Origin: Hyaloperonospora brassicae
Taxonomy: Eukaryota > Oomycota > Peronosporomycetes > Peronosporales > Peronosporaceae
DNA: 64,000 bases
NCBI GenBank assembly: GCA_947650285.1
Contig: CANTFL010001352.1
Location: 186,001 to 250,000 of the forward strand
Direction of reading: 5' to 3'
Below are positions 1-11,300 of the stretch, one piece after another. A program made the translations under genes and the position numbers. The notes below the pieces were generated by a model. The model was not told where the DNA came from, ran no database searches, and was given only the letters and a program-made list of their open reading frames with translations. The first letter of the stretch is position 1. Each line of letters starts with the position of its first letter.

Positions 1-1205
1 AGCTGAGCCTCCATCCGGGCTTGGCCCAACTCCAACGCCCGAACACGGGCTCGCATTGCGTCGAACGCACTCTGGGTCTGACCCAACGTCTCACGGAGAC
101 CACTCAGCTCGAGAAGCACCTTCTCGTGCTCCTCCTTCGGTATACCGACCACCTCCGACGCTGCTCGATGAGCAAGGGAACCGCCAGTTCCATGTGGAAC
201 GACTCCTGAAACGACGTCGTCGTCAGGGTCAATACCAGTATCTGGTAAAGTGGCGAGGGTACCCGGAGTCGGAGAACTCGTGGGAATTTGAGGTACCCCT
301 TCGGCAGGATTGCCCATACGCCGTTGATGTTTTTGAACATCGTGGCAGGGGTCATCCTTCGACCGATATCGCTTCCCACCAATAGTGGTGGAAGCAGGTG
401 GGTAGTTTGGTTCCGCTTGACCAACTCCCACTTCCATCGGCACAGCCGGAGTATAGCGGGTGCGAAATCGCAATTGGCCTCTGGCCTTAAGCTTGGCATA
501 GTCATACCGAAGCTTTCGTTCGAGACAAACATCTGCCACATTGGCACTTGCTCTGAGAGCTAGCATGCTGCTGAGGTGACGTTTCCGGTGCACCCAGCGC
601 ACAAAAGTGTTGTCCTCCTCCTCCGGAGATTCGCCTGCGAATAAGAGGATGGGTATACCCCTCATCGGTGGCACCGGTGCACCCCGTGCTTGCGTGTCAA
701 GTCGCAACTTGTATTGACTTAGAGTCGTCAAGTGGGGTTGCAGGTACCTCTCACGAAGTGCCTGTCGGCTCGCCACTTCATCAGAAGATGTCGGCTCAGC
801 GCCAATGGCCCACGTTATCAGGGAACGACCTGTCGTTTGGCGTATACGCTCTTCCACATTGAGTGGCGTGAACTGATAGCCACGACGACCCTCAAGGTCT
901 GCAGCAAGCTGCATACGGCGCTGAGCGCTCTCCTCTTGTTGGATTACCAACTCTTGTTGCTCATCGAGCGGGTTGGTGATGATGTGTTCACCTGCACCTG
1001 TTGCATGATGCTGCGTTTCTAACGCGGTGGTCTCACTACGCTCGGCAAATGGGTTTGGTGTAGTATGAGGCGATGCCTCTTGCACTGGTGAGCTGGACAT
1101 TGTCCGTTCTTCACCACGGACATCGGTATCACTACCATAGTCCTCCTCCACATTAATGCCGAGGTAAGAAAAGAGAGTCGGGGACTCGTAAGGTGGCGAT
1201 GCCAT
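1..1205 (-). CDS. Antisense accessory ORF of the retroelement (partial, intact)
   Basis: From the ATG at 1205 the minus strand is open for about 401 codons and runs off the left edge with no stop. It begins MASPPYESPTLFSYLGINVE, has an acidic/polar N-terminus, a central basic region (near VHRKRHLSSMLALRAS), a Pro-rich stretch, and a C-terminal segment rich in Leu/Glu/Arg heptads (GLRETLGQTQSAFDAMRARV) that looks like a coiled coil. It starts about 110 bp inside the 3' LTR and overlaps the plus-strand chromodomain. The same frame occurs in copy 2 at 40718-42084, alignable without indels over about 290 codons and roughly 70% identical by eye. I recognise no domain. Antisense ORFs between pol and the 3' LTR are known in some plant gypsy elements (Grande, RIRE2), but I cannot tell whether this one is related. 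Confidence 0.7.
   Translation of the reverse strand, partial: MASPPYESPTLFSYLGINVEEDYGSDTDVRGEERTMSSSPVQEASPHTTPNPFAERSETTALETQHHATGAGEHIITNPLDEQQELVIQQEESAQRRMQLAADLEGRRGYQFTPLNVEERIRQTTGRSLITWAIGAEPTSSDEVASRQALRERYLQPHLTTLSQYKLRLDTQARGAPVPPMRGIPILLFAGESPEEEDNTFVRWVHRKRHLSSMLALRASANVADVCLERKLRYDYAKLKARGQLRFRTRYTPAVPMEVGVGQAEPNYPPASTTIGGKRYRSKDDPCHDVQKHQRRMGNPAEGVPQIPTSSPTPGTLATLPDTGIDPDDDVVSGVVPHGTGGSLAHRAASEVVGIPKEEHEKVLLELSGLRETLGQTQSAFDAMRARVRALELGQARMEAQ
2..385 (+). CDS. Pol C-terminus with chromodomain (partial)
   Basis: This frame is open from the window edge to 385. After a proline-rich linker it encodes a chromodomain: VERLLKRRRRQGQYQYLVKW, then RGYPESENSWE and a C-terminal helix. 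Chromodomains at the integrase C-terminus define chromoviruses and are thought to steer integration towards particular chromatin marks. The aromatic residues (Y/W) and the W..E..L spacing are kept. The matching part of copy 2 is 40714-41241. The same bases are also open on the opposite strand (see the antisense gene). The start is missing because the window begins inside pol. Confidence 0.8.
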   Translation, partial: AEPPSGLGPTPTPEHGLALRRTHSGSDPTSHGDHSAREAPSRAPPSVYRPPPTLLDEQGNRQFHVERLLKRRRRQGQYQYLVKWRGYPESENSWEFEVPLRQDCPYAVDVFEHRGRGHPSTDIASHQ

Positions 1206-1312
1206 GGTGTTTCGTGCTTTGCAAACCGTGAGGTTAGAGCGCACACACACCGTCCTCTTCGAGGAAAAGTTCGATTGACGTTTTGTGGTAACTTCAGTCT
1301 GGTGGGGGAGGG

Positions 1313-1838
1313 TGTAACGGGGTTACACGTCGGCTGGTAGCCGACGATAGGTGTGGTGCACACACGAGAGGGGGGTATCCTATAAGGTAATATTAGAACA
1401 CAGTGAGCGTATCAATTGTTGAAGACTGGTGTCTGTCATCAATTGATTGCAAGATCTTTTAAGAGGTTATTTAGGGCAGGTTAAATACGTTGTTCTAAGG
1501 TGTTCTTTTAGGTTAAATGAAGAAATAAAATTCAGTTCCCATTTTGATCAACATAAGACACGTGCCTTACGAGGCGTCTTTGATCGGGAGGACAGAAGCA
1601 ACGCCTGTAAAGGTAGCTTGTCCTCGAGCACTCTGTGCTGTGATTCATTTGAATTGTTTGGTCCCTCTGGAACGGGGACCGTAAGCTCTCTGAGCTGTTG
1701 ACTCTCTGAGTCGGGTTCTCTGAACCACCCTTCGAGCTCTCTGAGCTGTTGACTCTCTGAGTCGGTTTCTTTGAACCAAAGTTGCTCATTGAGCGTAAAG
1801 TCTTCCTCTGACTTAAGGAGCTGTGTAGCTCCGCTACA
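1313..1838 (+). repeat. 3' LTR of copy 1
   Basis: The LTR starts TGTAAC and ends GCTACA, like the 5' LTR of copy 2, and is about 526 bp long. Each terminus is a small palindrome (TGTAAC/GTTACA at the start, TGTAGC/GCTACA at the end). Near the 3' end, four 13-nt mini-hairpins with TCT loops sit at 1684-1696, 1700-1712, 1735-1747 and 1751-1763, forming two pairs with a 51-bp period. Confidence 0.85.
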
Positions 1839-4764
1839 GAATAGCATTCTTTACTATTTCTTGCAGCGATAATGTTCACACTGGCATGTGATATCTTGTC
1901 GACGTCATGTCACTACTGGTCCACCCCTTACGAAAAGGCCTGTGTTGATCGAAACGGAACCGCAACTGGCTTAGGTCGACAGCGATCGAGGCCTTCCAAA
2001 GCTGATGGACTTTACAAGTCATATACTCCAGTGCGACAGAGCTGTCGCGTTGGACTACATAGACGTACGACGAATTAACACAGATGTAGTGTCGATGTGC
2101 ATCTGCGACTATTGTCAAGAAAGGGAGAGCCGTGGAATGTATGACTCATGAGAGTGGCCATGCGCTACCATCTTTACATCATTTGCGACCATAGGGCATA
2201 TGCATACTCAGAACGCACCAAACATTGCTTTTAAGTCATCACGCATGTGCCTACCGCTGTAAAAATGCGGCGGACCCTCATTTTCGTAATGATGATTGGT
2301 CTTGCTCATTCCCCGAGCTGGAACATTGTACGCCATGATGTCCATCCACTCGCTGTATCATAATACTTTGGCCATACATGCTCAACAAAGAATGGACACT
2401 GCCGCCGAAGACGTTGCGAATTCGACAGCATCAAGCCGAATATAAATCGAGTTTGTGACCTGTTTTTCCTATCAGATTGTGTTTGTCGCAGGCCATTCAT
2501 CGATACGTAGTATTGTTGATTGCAAGGCGAGCTGATAAGAAAGCCCGCCCTTACCTGTGTTCAATAGGGTCCGCGAAACTGGTGTTACGCGAATGCGTAG
2601 CATCTGCTTGGCAAAAAGGCGTGGGCACATGCCCTACTGTTCATTACGACCACAGTTAGCACTGCATTTTCTTGGAACAAGAACAAAGACCTCGAAAGAG
2701 ACAACGCCGGCGTAGTGCGAATACAATTTGTCTATATGGTCATGACAATGGTATGCGGCATATTTAGATTACGCACCAATCGTGCCAGCAAATCGTTCTC
2801 GTCATACTTGGTCATACAATAACATACCAAGTACTGGCGAAGGCAGGCTGTGCTCCGACCAGATGCTCATGTGCGACTAAGCTTTGGCTGATACGATTCG
2901 GTTTTGACATCGTACTTACTGCTGCATCCATGGATTGCGTAACACAGCTACGCTTCCATGTATGCAGTTGTAAAAAGAGAGCAAGTCTGCAGCTAGTGAG
3001 TGCATCATCACATCCTACTTGAGCTGATGGAAAGTCACGTGAAAGCTGTCGATGAGGTCGCCAGGAGTCTTTGTAGATACTTTTGCACTTGATGTATAAC
3101 AGTGCAATACCAACTACCGTCTAAAACTCGTCGGACAGTCTACAATGGGACCGCCAATGGTTCTTACTGTGGCAGCATGGGTAAATGAAAAGGAAGATTA
3201 CGATAGCAAAGTAACTACAGTCTAATATATGCTGAAACGTCACACAAACGTTGGCCGCATCATACTATATCGTGCCGGCTGTGATCACTACGTCAAATTC
3301 TCATGAGATAAAGCTTTTAGCATCCCTCGATCTTTCTGACCGTGATTCGAAACGCTCTTGCTCCTAGTCTGTCGACGTCTGAGACCCGTACAATGTTAAC
3401 AACGAGTCCGTGGCTAACTTGTGAATGTTGACCATCTTCTTAGCGGCTCCAAATCACTTGTTGTGGCTACCGGCGACTTGACATACCTCATGGTGTGAGT
3501 AGCAATCCGACCAACAGAGGGCGTTTTCTATGTGCTCCCTGCTGCCATGCACTTGCCGATTATAGCACAACTGTTTGTAAGGACCATGCAAGCAGCTTGT
3601 ACATTGGACCAGGAGAAGTCAAGTCAAAAGACCACCCTGGCGGGGCGCAGGTTTTTTGTCCATTCACTCTCTGCTACCATACAGGCATGCAATGAGCCGC
3701 ATTCTACGAACAGATCTCGCAATGTATCGCTCCAAGTCTAGCAACCTTTACTAGTGTCGCAAATGTTGGTGAAAAAAAGAGCTCCGATGTTGCGTCACCG
3801 CGTCTCTGGTGCTATTTGCATCCCCGTCTGAGGTAGTACATATCGTACTGTCGTCCCAGCCACCTCGTTGGTGTTACTGCAGCATAAAGTGACACCTAGA
3901 ACGACAGCACTAGTCTTGTGGCCATGCAAAATGTGCCGCGCGGTCGCTTCACTCAGCTCGATTTGTACCGGTTGAACACATATACGCATTTAACATTGCC
4001 TAGCCCCTTTTGACGCCACCCAATTTACGTTCGCATTGCAGCAGAAGCTATGACAATGCTATGCAATCCGTAGCAATGCGCGTGGTGATGCCTAGCGATT
4101 GACTAAACGTCTTTCGGTCTGTTTAGCGGCCAGAGCCGTCTACTGCTGGATCTGCAAACACGGCCGACTGCAATCGACGATGTGGAACTCTGTAGAGACA
4201 AAACGGTGAGCTCCTCCTTCGTTCTCGTTCGAATCGAATAGAGCACAGGCACGGGTCTGTTCACCTGGTATGGGAGCTTTGCACTCGACCAAAATGCAAA
4301 CTGTGGAGCTAAGTGCCATATGCTTTCTCGTCACGTTGCAGTAGCTGGTAAACCGTTTCAATTGCATGTATTGCGAGTATCCGATAAGAAACGGCATCTC
4401 CACATGTCGTTAACCTGCCGAATCCGATTGCAAGATCGTGGCTGGAACGACCGCAACTGTAAATTCAAGCCTGCACGAACCACGAGGGCTATCCCATATG
4501 GATAACATAGATCATGTCAAGATGGTCATATATTGTTGCTCACCACCTCTTGCAGACCGTTTGCCCCTATCAACACATGCACAAGCACCACCTTTCCTGT
4601 ACTTTGTATCTAATCGCTGCGATACGCTTCCATTGCACAAAGCTTAGCTACTCAGGTAGCTCATTTTGCATTCGACGCTGTACCTCGAAGCAAAGCATTC
4701 TCTGATCTGATGTCTACTTTGCCAAGGTCACCGCTTGGCAATACGCATTCTGTGCTCCTCTAGA
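1839..4764. other. Gene-less stretch
   Basis: No open frame here resembles a known family, and none exceeds about 100 codons. I see no tRNA, no clear repeats and no transposon coding remnants. It is flanking DNA downstream of the copy 1 LTR. Confidence 0.6.
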
Positions 4765-5312
4765 ATGTTCACAAGCAATAAGAGTATTGCCCTGCTCCTC
4801 GCTGTAGCGGCTGTCTTTACTGGCTCAGCCGCAAAGGACGAAGCTGCTAAATTTGGCGGATTACTAGGTATGGGCGGCATGGGAGGTGGAATGGGCGGCA
4901 TGGGAGGCAGACTTCCTGGCATGGGTGGCATGGGCGGTATCGGCGGTGGTAAACCTTCTGTCATAGGCGACATGGGAGGTATGGGAGGTATGGGCAGTGC
5001 TAAAACTCCCGGCATGGGCGGCGGCAGTTTGTTTAATTTCCTGGCGCAGGTGGCGGCGCTGGAGGCGGCGGTAATTCTGGTGCAGGCGGCGGCAAGTCGG
5101 CATTTGGAACGGGCGGTGGAATGGGCGGTACAAGCAGTATGTACCCCGGCACAGGAGGTGCAGGACCTAGCTACACGATGCCCGCTTGTAACACCGGCGG
5201 GGCAGGGCTAGAAATAGTACATCCACTTGCTCCAAGTACCGGGGCCGGGTTTTCGAATGGCGCAGGAGCCGGGACTCCTCCGGTCGGTTTGGGTGGCGCA
5301 GTGACAGCTTAG
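4765..5312 (+). pseudogene. Secreted glycine-rich protein, frameshifted
   Basis: The ATG at 4765 gives a good signal peptide (MFTSNKSIALLLAVAAVFTG, cleavage near SAA), followed by a Gly/Met-rich region of GMGGMGG-type repeats. At about 5038-5041 the glycine-rich pattern leaves this frame and continues in the -1 frame (GAGGGAGGGGNSGAGGG and onwards) to a TAG/TAA region ending at 5312, with the C-terminus VGLGGAVTA. A one-base deletion in the TTTCCT run would explain it. The original frame otherwise runs to 5211 with a non-glycine tail. Glycine-rich secreted proteins are common in oomycete walls and adhesives, but no exact function can be given. Alternatives are a sequencing error or an unusually short intron (a 23-nt GT..AG segment exists but is too short to be credible). 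Confidence 0.65.
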
Positions 5313-8300
5313 CGCTCTGTCGGTAGCAAGCGTAGCGAAGCACAGAGTGTTACTAGTGCAAAGAGAAGAAGAACAAGTTGTTGGTGTGTGGCAAATTCCA
5401 ATGTGATATTTGTTGCCAGTCATTCATACATGCAATCAACGTGCTTGTAGCACGAGGAAGAACGTTTACACGAAAATTCCTTTTTAACGTCTTGACTCTT
5501 GCCGACCCCATCAATCTCAATCAATCAATCAAGTGACAGGTCGCACGATTCTTGGAGTCGCAGGTCATTGCCAGTCTCTTCGTTCAAGACCACGCCGGTA
5601 GACGATAACGTGAGCTTCCCTTGTCCAGAAGATTTCTATGAAATCGCTCATACGCAGGAGCTGGACCTCCTACGGCCAATTCGGGCAATGGAGACGTTTC
5701 AAATTTGAAGTAGTATCGCCGTCTTCGATCCGAGTGCGAACGTGCGTTGTTGGTTTTTCTTGTTCGTTTGTTTGCCAGTAGGTCATGTGTCACCGTTCAT
5801 GCATTTGTCTTTCGTAGCGAATATAAACAAAGCCGTCGCTCATTGCACATAACTACCACCGTGTCGTAATACACCTGTTTATTCATTTTATTGAGGTAGA
5901 AGCTAAGTATCTGTCACGCACAATCACGAATTCAGGTTATATCATCCGAAATTACATTCGCTGCATCGTTTCTAGGTTCTTCATCGCAAGCTGTTCCAGT
6001 TTCAGACTTCCCGTAGCTGCCCAAAAAACTTTGAGCCTGTAAGACCGACGCAAGCACATCGGATAGATACTTCTCGTTCACCATGCAGCGTCATTAGGTA
6101 GGCGCGCATCGAATCTCATTGGCTTGCGACAGCAACTGAAGTAAAAGACGAGTGACCGTCGAGCTCTGTAAATATCCCCTTACGCTTGTAGCGCGACCGA
6201 TGTCGTTGTCGTGGAGACACAACATCTTCAGTAAATCAAAAGATGGCTGCTACCGACACTTGGCGATAAGCATTGTCAACTTTCCCCATACTAAACCCAC
6301 CAGAATGTAGCGCACAGACCAGATCAATTCTAACGGAGCGCTCTATGTACAATTCTCGTTCAGATTTAAGCAAAATATATTGAGGTTAAAAGTCGCACAG
6401 AAAGGCTAACTATGCATTCTACTTGGACAAGGGAAACGTCATACGCGCGATGATAGCCATTCTGACAAACGAAGTCAAGCCTCATCGATGCGAGACCAGC
6501 AGCCTTTTCATTTAGCCTAACACGGACCACCTAACATCAAACCATTATCGCTTATGTTGTTTTGTCATCAAAACTAAGTGTAGATTGCAGTGTAGCAAAC
6601 AGTTCCGAAAATTGTACATCTGATGTTATCTTGCCTGGACCTATGAACCAACATATTGCTAACCTTGCGGTTTAGTAAGCATTCCCCATGTTGTTTACAA
6701 ATTAAAGAGCTGAACTAACGAAAAACCCAATTGCCCATCTGTAGTCGAGCACTACGTAGAAATATTGAGGTGGTATTAGTGACATGTTCTAACGATGAAG
6801 TCTTGCTGCAGCGGCGTATGGTCCATCAACAATGACAAGATGAGCTAATATGTAGCTCGTACATCATAAATCACTCTTCCGCGTTCGCATTCTCCATGTT
6901 GTCTTTATGCAGCGGTGATCCATGTCAGCCCTCGTTAGGCAAGCATTGTTGTCCAGATCCGGTGTGAACTCCAGCATATCTTCTACGCTATTCCAAAGTT
7001 TATGCGATGACCTCAGCATCCGGAACTTTCGGTACTTAATATTGATAGATAGTTACAATATAGGGACTAAAAACTTTGCTGATCAGCAGCAGAAAGTGGA
7101 GTGAACAGCACTGTGCTCAAGTATAAGCATACCTCTCGCACTGGTCAACAATCCAATTACTGTACTATATTGCTCGTATGATTCTAGCAAGAGACAACCT
7201 AGCTTTACGTGTGTAACCATGTGTGCCGCGAATTACTCTACTCGGCTAGGTCCAAGGACGAGGCAATCTAGCTCCACGTGTGAAGCCATGTGTACCGCAA
7301 ATGTGTACGTGTTCCTTTCCATGCGTGATGCCACTTGGTACATGTTTGTGGTTTCATGGACCATGTTTGTCAGTTAAATGCCATGTACTAGACGCTCAGC
7401 TTGCTTGTGTTGCTTTTACCGCTCAATCCAGCAGTCAATCATATTGAGGCGACGGCCATCGGTAAGACTAGAACGACTTATTGCGTCGCTGTTGCTAGCG
7501 TACGTGTCTCACCTTCACCGCCGACAATGCGTGCTCTGCGTTTGACGATTGCGCTGGTGAATAGTTGAGCTTCCTGATTGCCTAAAAGTACGATGTTGGT
7601 GCAAAGTAAAGCAGTTATACTGCTTCGATCGGATGGTTGATGCGGCTAAGTAAGGCTTCGTAAGTTACAACTTGTACGAAGGTGGTGCTTACGGACTCGT
7701 AGAAATAAGAAGGAAAAGCACGTGCTATGTCGATGGAGGAAGCACTCTAGACAACACTGTGCCTGGCAAAATGCTTCCACAATGTTCACGAAGTACCGTA
7801 AACTCTTTCAAACCTGATCTTGTTTCGACCTTCCGTCATCGGATCCCCCATTCTGGTCGACTTGCTTGATAGGGTATACCTTCAAAGTGTAGATCACCAT
7901 ACCCGATATATTGCGTGTGGCTCCTTGAGACAAAGAAGAGCCTAACTTGCCTCCTCGATTGGATATGTAGCAGGTAAGATGACGGGACGGGATCCGGCTG
8001 CCCATAATGGCTTTGAATGCGGGTATTCCACACAAAAACAACGTCGCACTCCGTTTTTGGCTGCATCTAATTCTGCAACGTCTCGCCTTTGTCACGTTGG
8101 CAAAACCTATTTATATCTGTCACCCAACCCGTTGGCCGACAAAAGCAGCAGAGTCTGACTCGTTGCTAGACTATATTAGGTCCAACACACCCACTTCACA
8201 TGGTGCCTTTTTTGGGTCCCCGAAATAGACATCACCGACCCACTCTTCACAGCTTCAATGATTGCGCGGCAAAATCACTACCAAATAAGGGTCCCAGACG

Positions 8301-8369
8301 CACTCGTGCAACCATCGCACCACATTGCGCCACCCCACCCGCGACCATCACTCCGTTCCGCACGCACTC
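5313..8369. other. Gene-less stretch
   Basis: Only short, unrecognisable frames are present, apart from one diverged direct repeat (7195-7302, listed separately). The last few hundred bases must hold the promoter and 5' UTR of the phosphatase gene that starts at 8370. A TTG-initiated extension back to 8325 exists but is not used here, because 8370 is the first ATG in frame. Confidence 0.55.
7195..7302 (+). repeat. Diverged direct repeat, two units
   Basis: Two segments of about 39 bp (7195-7233 and 7264-7302) share CAA.CTAGCT..ACGTGTG..CCATGTGT.CCGC.AAT, at a spacing of 69 bp. They are non-coding and of unknown role. Confidence 0.5.
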
Positions 8370-11300
8370 ATGACGGCGCCGTCGAGCCCGAACCTCATGC
8401 GGTTCGACGACGACGACGACGACGACGCGGCGACGGCAGCTGCGCTCCCCTTACCACTGACGCCGACGTCCGTGTCCTCTGCCGACAGCACCGCCTCCCG
8501 CGCCTCGCCGCCGCCTTCGCCCGTGGACAACGCGCCCCGCAGCGCCGCAGGAGACCACCACGCGCTGCACTTTTTCGTGTCGTGTCAGAACGTCGACGGC
8601 ACTTCGCTCGTGTCGTCCGCGCGCTCGGCCCACACGATCGTCCGGGGCGCCCTCAGCCGCCTGAGCAGCGCCGCGAACCTGAACAGCGCCAAGTCGCAGC
8701 GCGAGAAGCCGCCGACCGAAGTGAACGTTGAGGTACGCGTCCTCGAGGAGACTCTGGTGTCGAGTGCAGTGGCGGGTCCGGTGGTGCTACCGGTAAAACC
8801 GGTACATACCGGTATTACAAACGGCCGGTCACGGCACACGAGCGTCGCGTCCGAGACGGACGTGAGTGGCGACGGACGCGCAGAGAACGCACAGCCGTTG
8901 GCGCTGGCCACAGACGACCGGCTCTCGAGTCCGTTGTCGTCCGCTCCGAGTGACAGCTACTGGAGCGAACGGCGCAAGAGTCGCGATCCGCGGTTTTCCG
9001 TGGGCTTTTGTGTCCATTGCTCGAACGTGGCAGAGTTCGACCGCCACGTGCAGATTTATGTCATGATTCCAGACGAAGGGACGTCGTCCAATCGGTACAG
9101 TCACGTCTTTGGCAATGCGCTGACGTCGTTCCAGGAGATGTACAGCGTCGCGAAAAGTGGCACGAGGAAGCGGGAGATGACGCTGCCAGTCCATTCGAGT
9201 GTGCTGGACGGCGCGACGGTGACGCTGCAGTTTGCCGACATTCAGCCGCAGCAGCCCTCGCTGTTTGCAACTCAGCACAAGATCTTCAAGAGCTTTTTGT
9301 TTTACCCCTTGATGAAGGAAGAGCATGCGGAACTGCAAGTTGCAGACGCAAAGTTAGCGGTCGAGGAGGCCACTGAAGTGGAGTTTAGTGTCAAGATCCC
9401 GTTGCAACTGCTGCGAGTGTGTCAGTCGGAGCTGCTGCAGATGTACGACGCGTGGAAACTGCGCTATAACTACAATCGCAAGCAACATTGCTGTTTTGTA
9501 AACGATGCAGAAGCGCTGAACTTTGGATACGATGTGTTTCGGGTCCAAGTAGTTTGCGGACGTGGATTGAGGACACGATCACGTGCTAGTTCTTCTACAA
9601 CCGCGTCGAGTGCTGAGCAGGACATGATGATTGAGCGTGGTTCACGGCCATCGCGCACTTCGGGTTTCGCAAAGGGATTGACCGGAGGCCGAGAAGGATT
9701 TGTGTCTCGTATAAAGGCTGGCAAGTGGGGGAGTAGTCACGCATCTTCGTTTGCCAGTCATTACTCTGACTTTACCGACACCGGAGGGGAAACCGCTAGC
9801 AGTATTCACCCCTTTGTCGTTGTAAAGTATGAAGACGGCATGCATGGCAATCAGGAGTTCACCATTGGAAAGACGAATACCGAGTACGACGCTCCAGATC
9901 CTGTGTGGTCAACAAACAAGTGTGCAGGCACGAAATGTCCACACGGCAAGCCGAATGATAAGTTTTACGCTTCGACGACGCTGAACAGCCGCGTGGTCGT
10001 GTCTCCAGTAAACGCGTTGAAGCAGTTTTTGTTTTATCGGTCAAGCATGTCTGGCCAGCAACTTGTAGGATGGTTGCGCTTCCAAGTCTATAACGAGCAT
10101 TACAGCTACATGAGTGGTATTGAGAACGAATTGATTGGTGAAGTAATTATTCCGCTGCAAAGCGTACGCGAGGCAATGACAGCCGAAGAAACAACTGTAT
10201 TCGACGACGATGAGAGCGCCGAAGACAGCACCATTGGCAATCACGCGGCAAAATCACACCAAGTCGTGACATCTCTCACGCTTGTGGACTGGTTTGATGT
10301 ACGTCCGCCTTCGACCGATGAGGTTTGTGGACGGATTCAGCTCCGCGTCAACATCTTGCTGGCAAATCCACTCGAAGTTACAAGCGATACCCTTCTGTCT
10401 CCTGCATCGAGAACGTTATCAGCCAATTCGAGAAGGCACCGACGGGTTGCTGATAGCTCGCCACCTCCGGACGATAGCATTATTGAGAGCAAGATCCCGC
10501 TGAACTTTTTGTATCCACATGTGCTGAACATTCGTAAGCACTTGACTGAGGTTACCGAAATGATTCGACTTACGGAACAGCTGGTTAAGGAAGAGAGGAC
10601 GTTCAAGTCAAGTCTACACAAAAAGCGCGCTGATATACAAGGCATGCCGACGAACTTGCATGTGTCGTACTTCCGCATATTTCGTCGATTTGGATCTCAA
10701 TCTGTGTCAAGCTCACGAATGGATCGACAAGCGACTGCACAAGACTCATTTGACTTAGAGGACAGTAGTGTGCGCCGTTGCTCGTATGAAACGATATCTA
10801 TACAAGAGCGCGTGGTGGGCTCAGAGACACATGCGACTGTAACATGCGGTGCTCCGACTGCCCATGCCATGGGGCTAAGGGATTGCGGTTTGCGAGAAAT
10901 GGAGCTCGAGATGCACAACTTTGTAGCTATTTTGGAAAAATGTAACCCGCAGCACACGGGAGGCCCGGTTGAGGACAGTAATTGCTACGTTGCAGAAGAC
11001 TCATCGGAAGTGTATTATCCCCCTTTCGAAGATGAATGTGAGGCGGAAGTCGAAAATGACATCCTTAGCTCCGTCAGTAGCACTTCTTGTGACTCAGTTT
11101 CGGTCGAAGACGCAGATAGTCCCACTGCTACTGCGCTTGCGTCCAGTAAACCTGAGCTTCGCAGGAAAACCTCGACGTACTCGGTCATGGCTCGCAAAGC
11201 TGCGACTGTTCGAGCAAAGGCGATGTCCAATAATCGTTTTGTCAAGAAGAGAAATTCTCGACAGCTTGACCAGGTCAGTGATGTCAAGACAGCTGCGTAT

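Larger units (their letters stand above)
1..1838 (+). mobile_element. 3' end of a Ty3/gypsy chromovirus (copy 1)
   Basis: The segment matches, in order, the last part of the complete element at 35057-42727: end of pol with a chromodomain, a spacer carrying an antisense open frame, a purine-rich tract at 1301-1312, and an LTR at 1313-1838. The left part of the element lies outside the window. It is a diverged sister of copy 2, with many scattered substitutions and few indels. Its antisense frame is intact where that of copy 2 is broken, so this copy is the better preserved of the two over this part. Confidence 0.85.

Noticed and set aside
104..547. 147-codon minus-strand frame in copy 1
   Set aside because: It is an alternative frame of the region covered by the 401-codon antisense frame; the longer frame is the one conserved in copy 2.
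1019..1363. 114-codon minus-strand frame over the LTR border of copy 1
   Set aside because: It is a different frame from the long antisense gene, is not kept at the same length in copy 2 and crosses into the LTR.
5030..5053. 23-nt GT..AG segment as an intron restoring the glycine-rich frame
   Set aside because: It restores the frame arithmetically but is far below the size of any known oomycete intron.
8325..8369. Fifteen-residue N-terminal extension of the INPP4-like phosphatase
   Set aside because: The extension starts with TTG; the first in-frame ATG is 8370.
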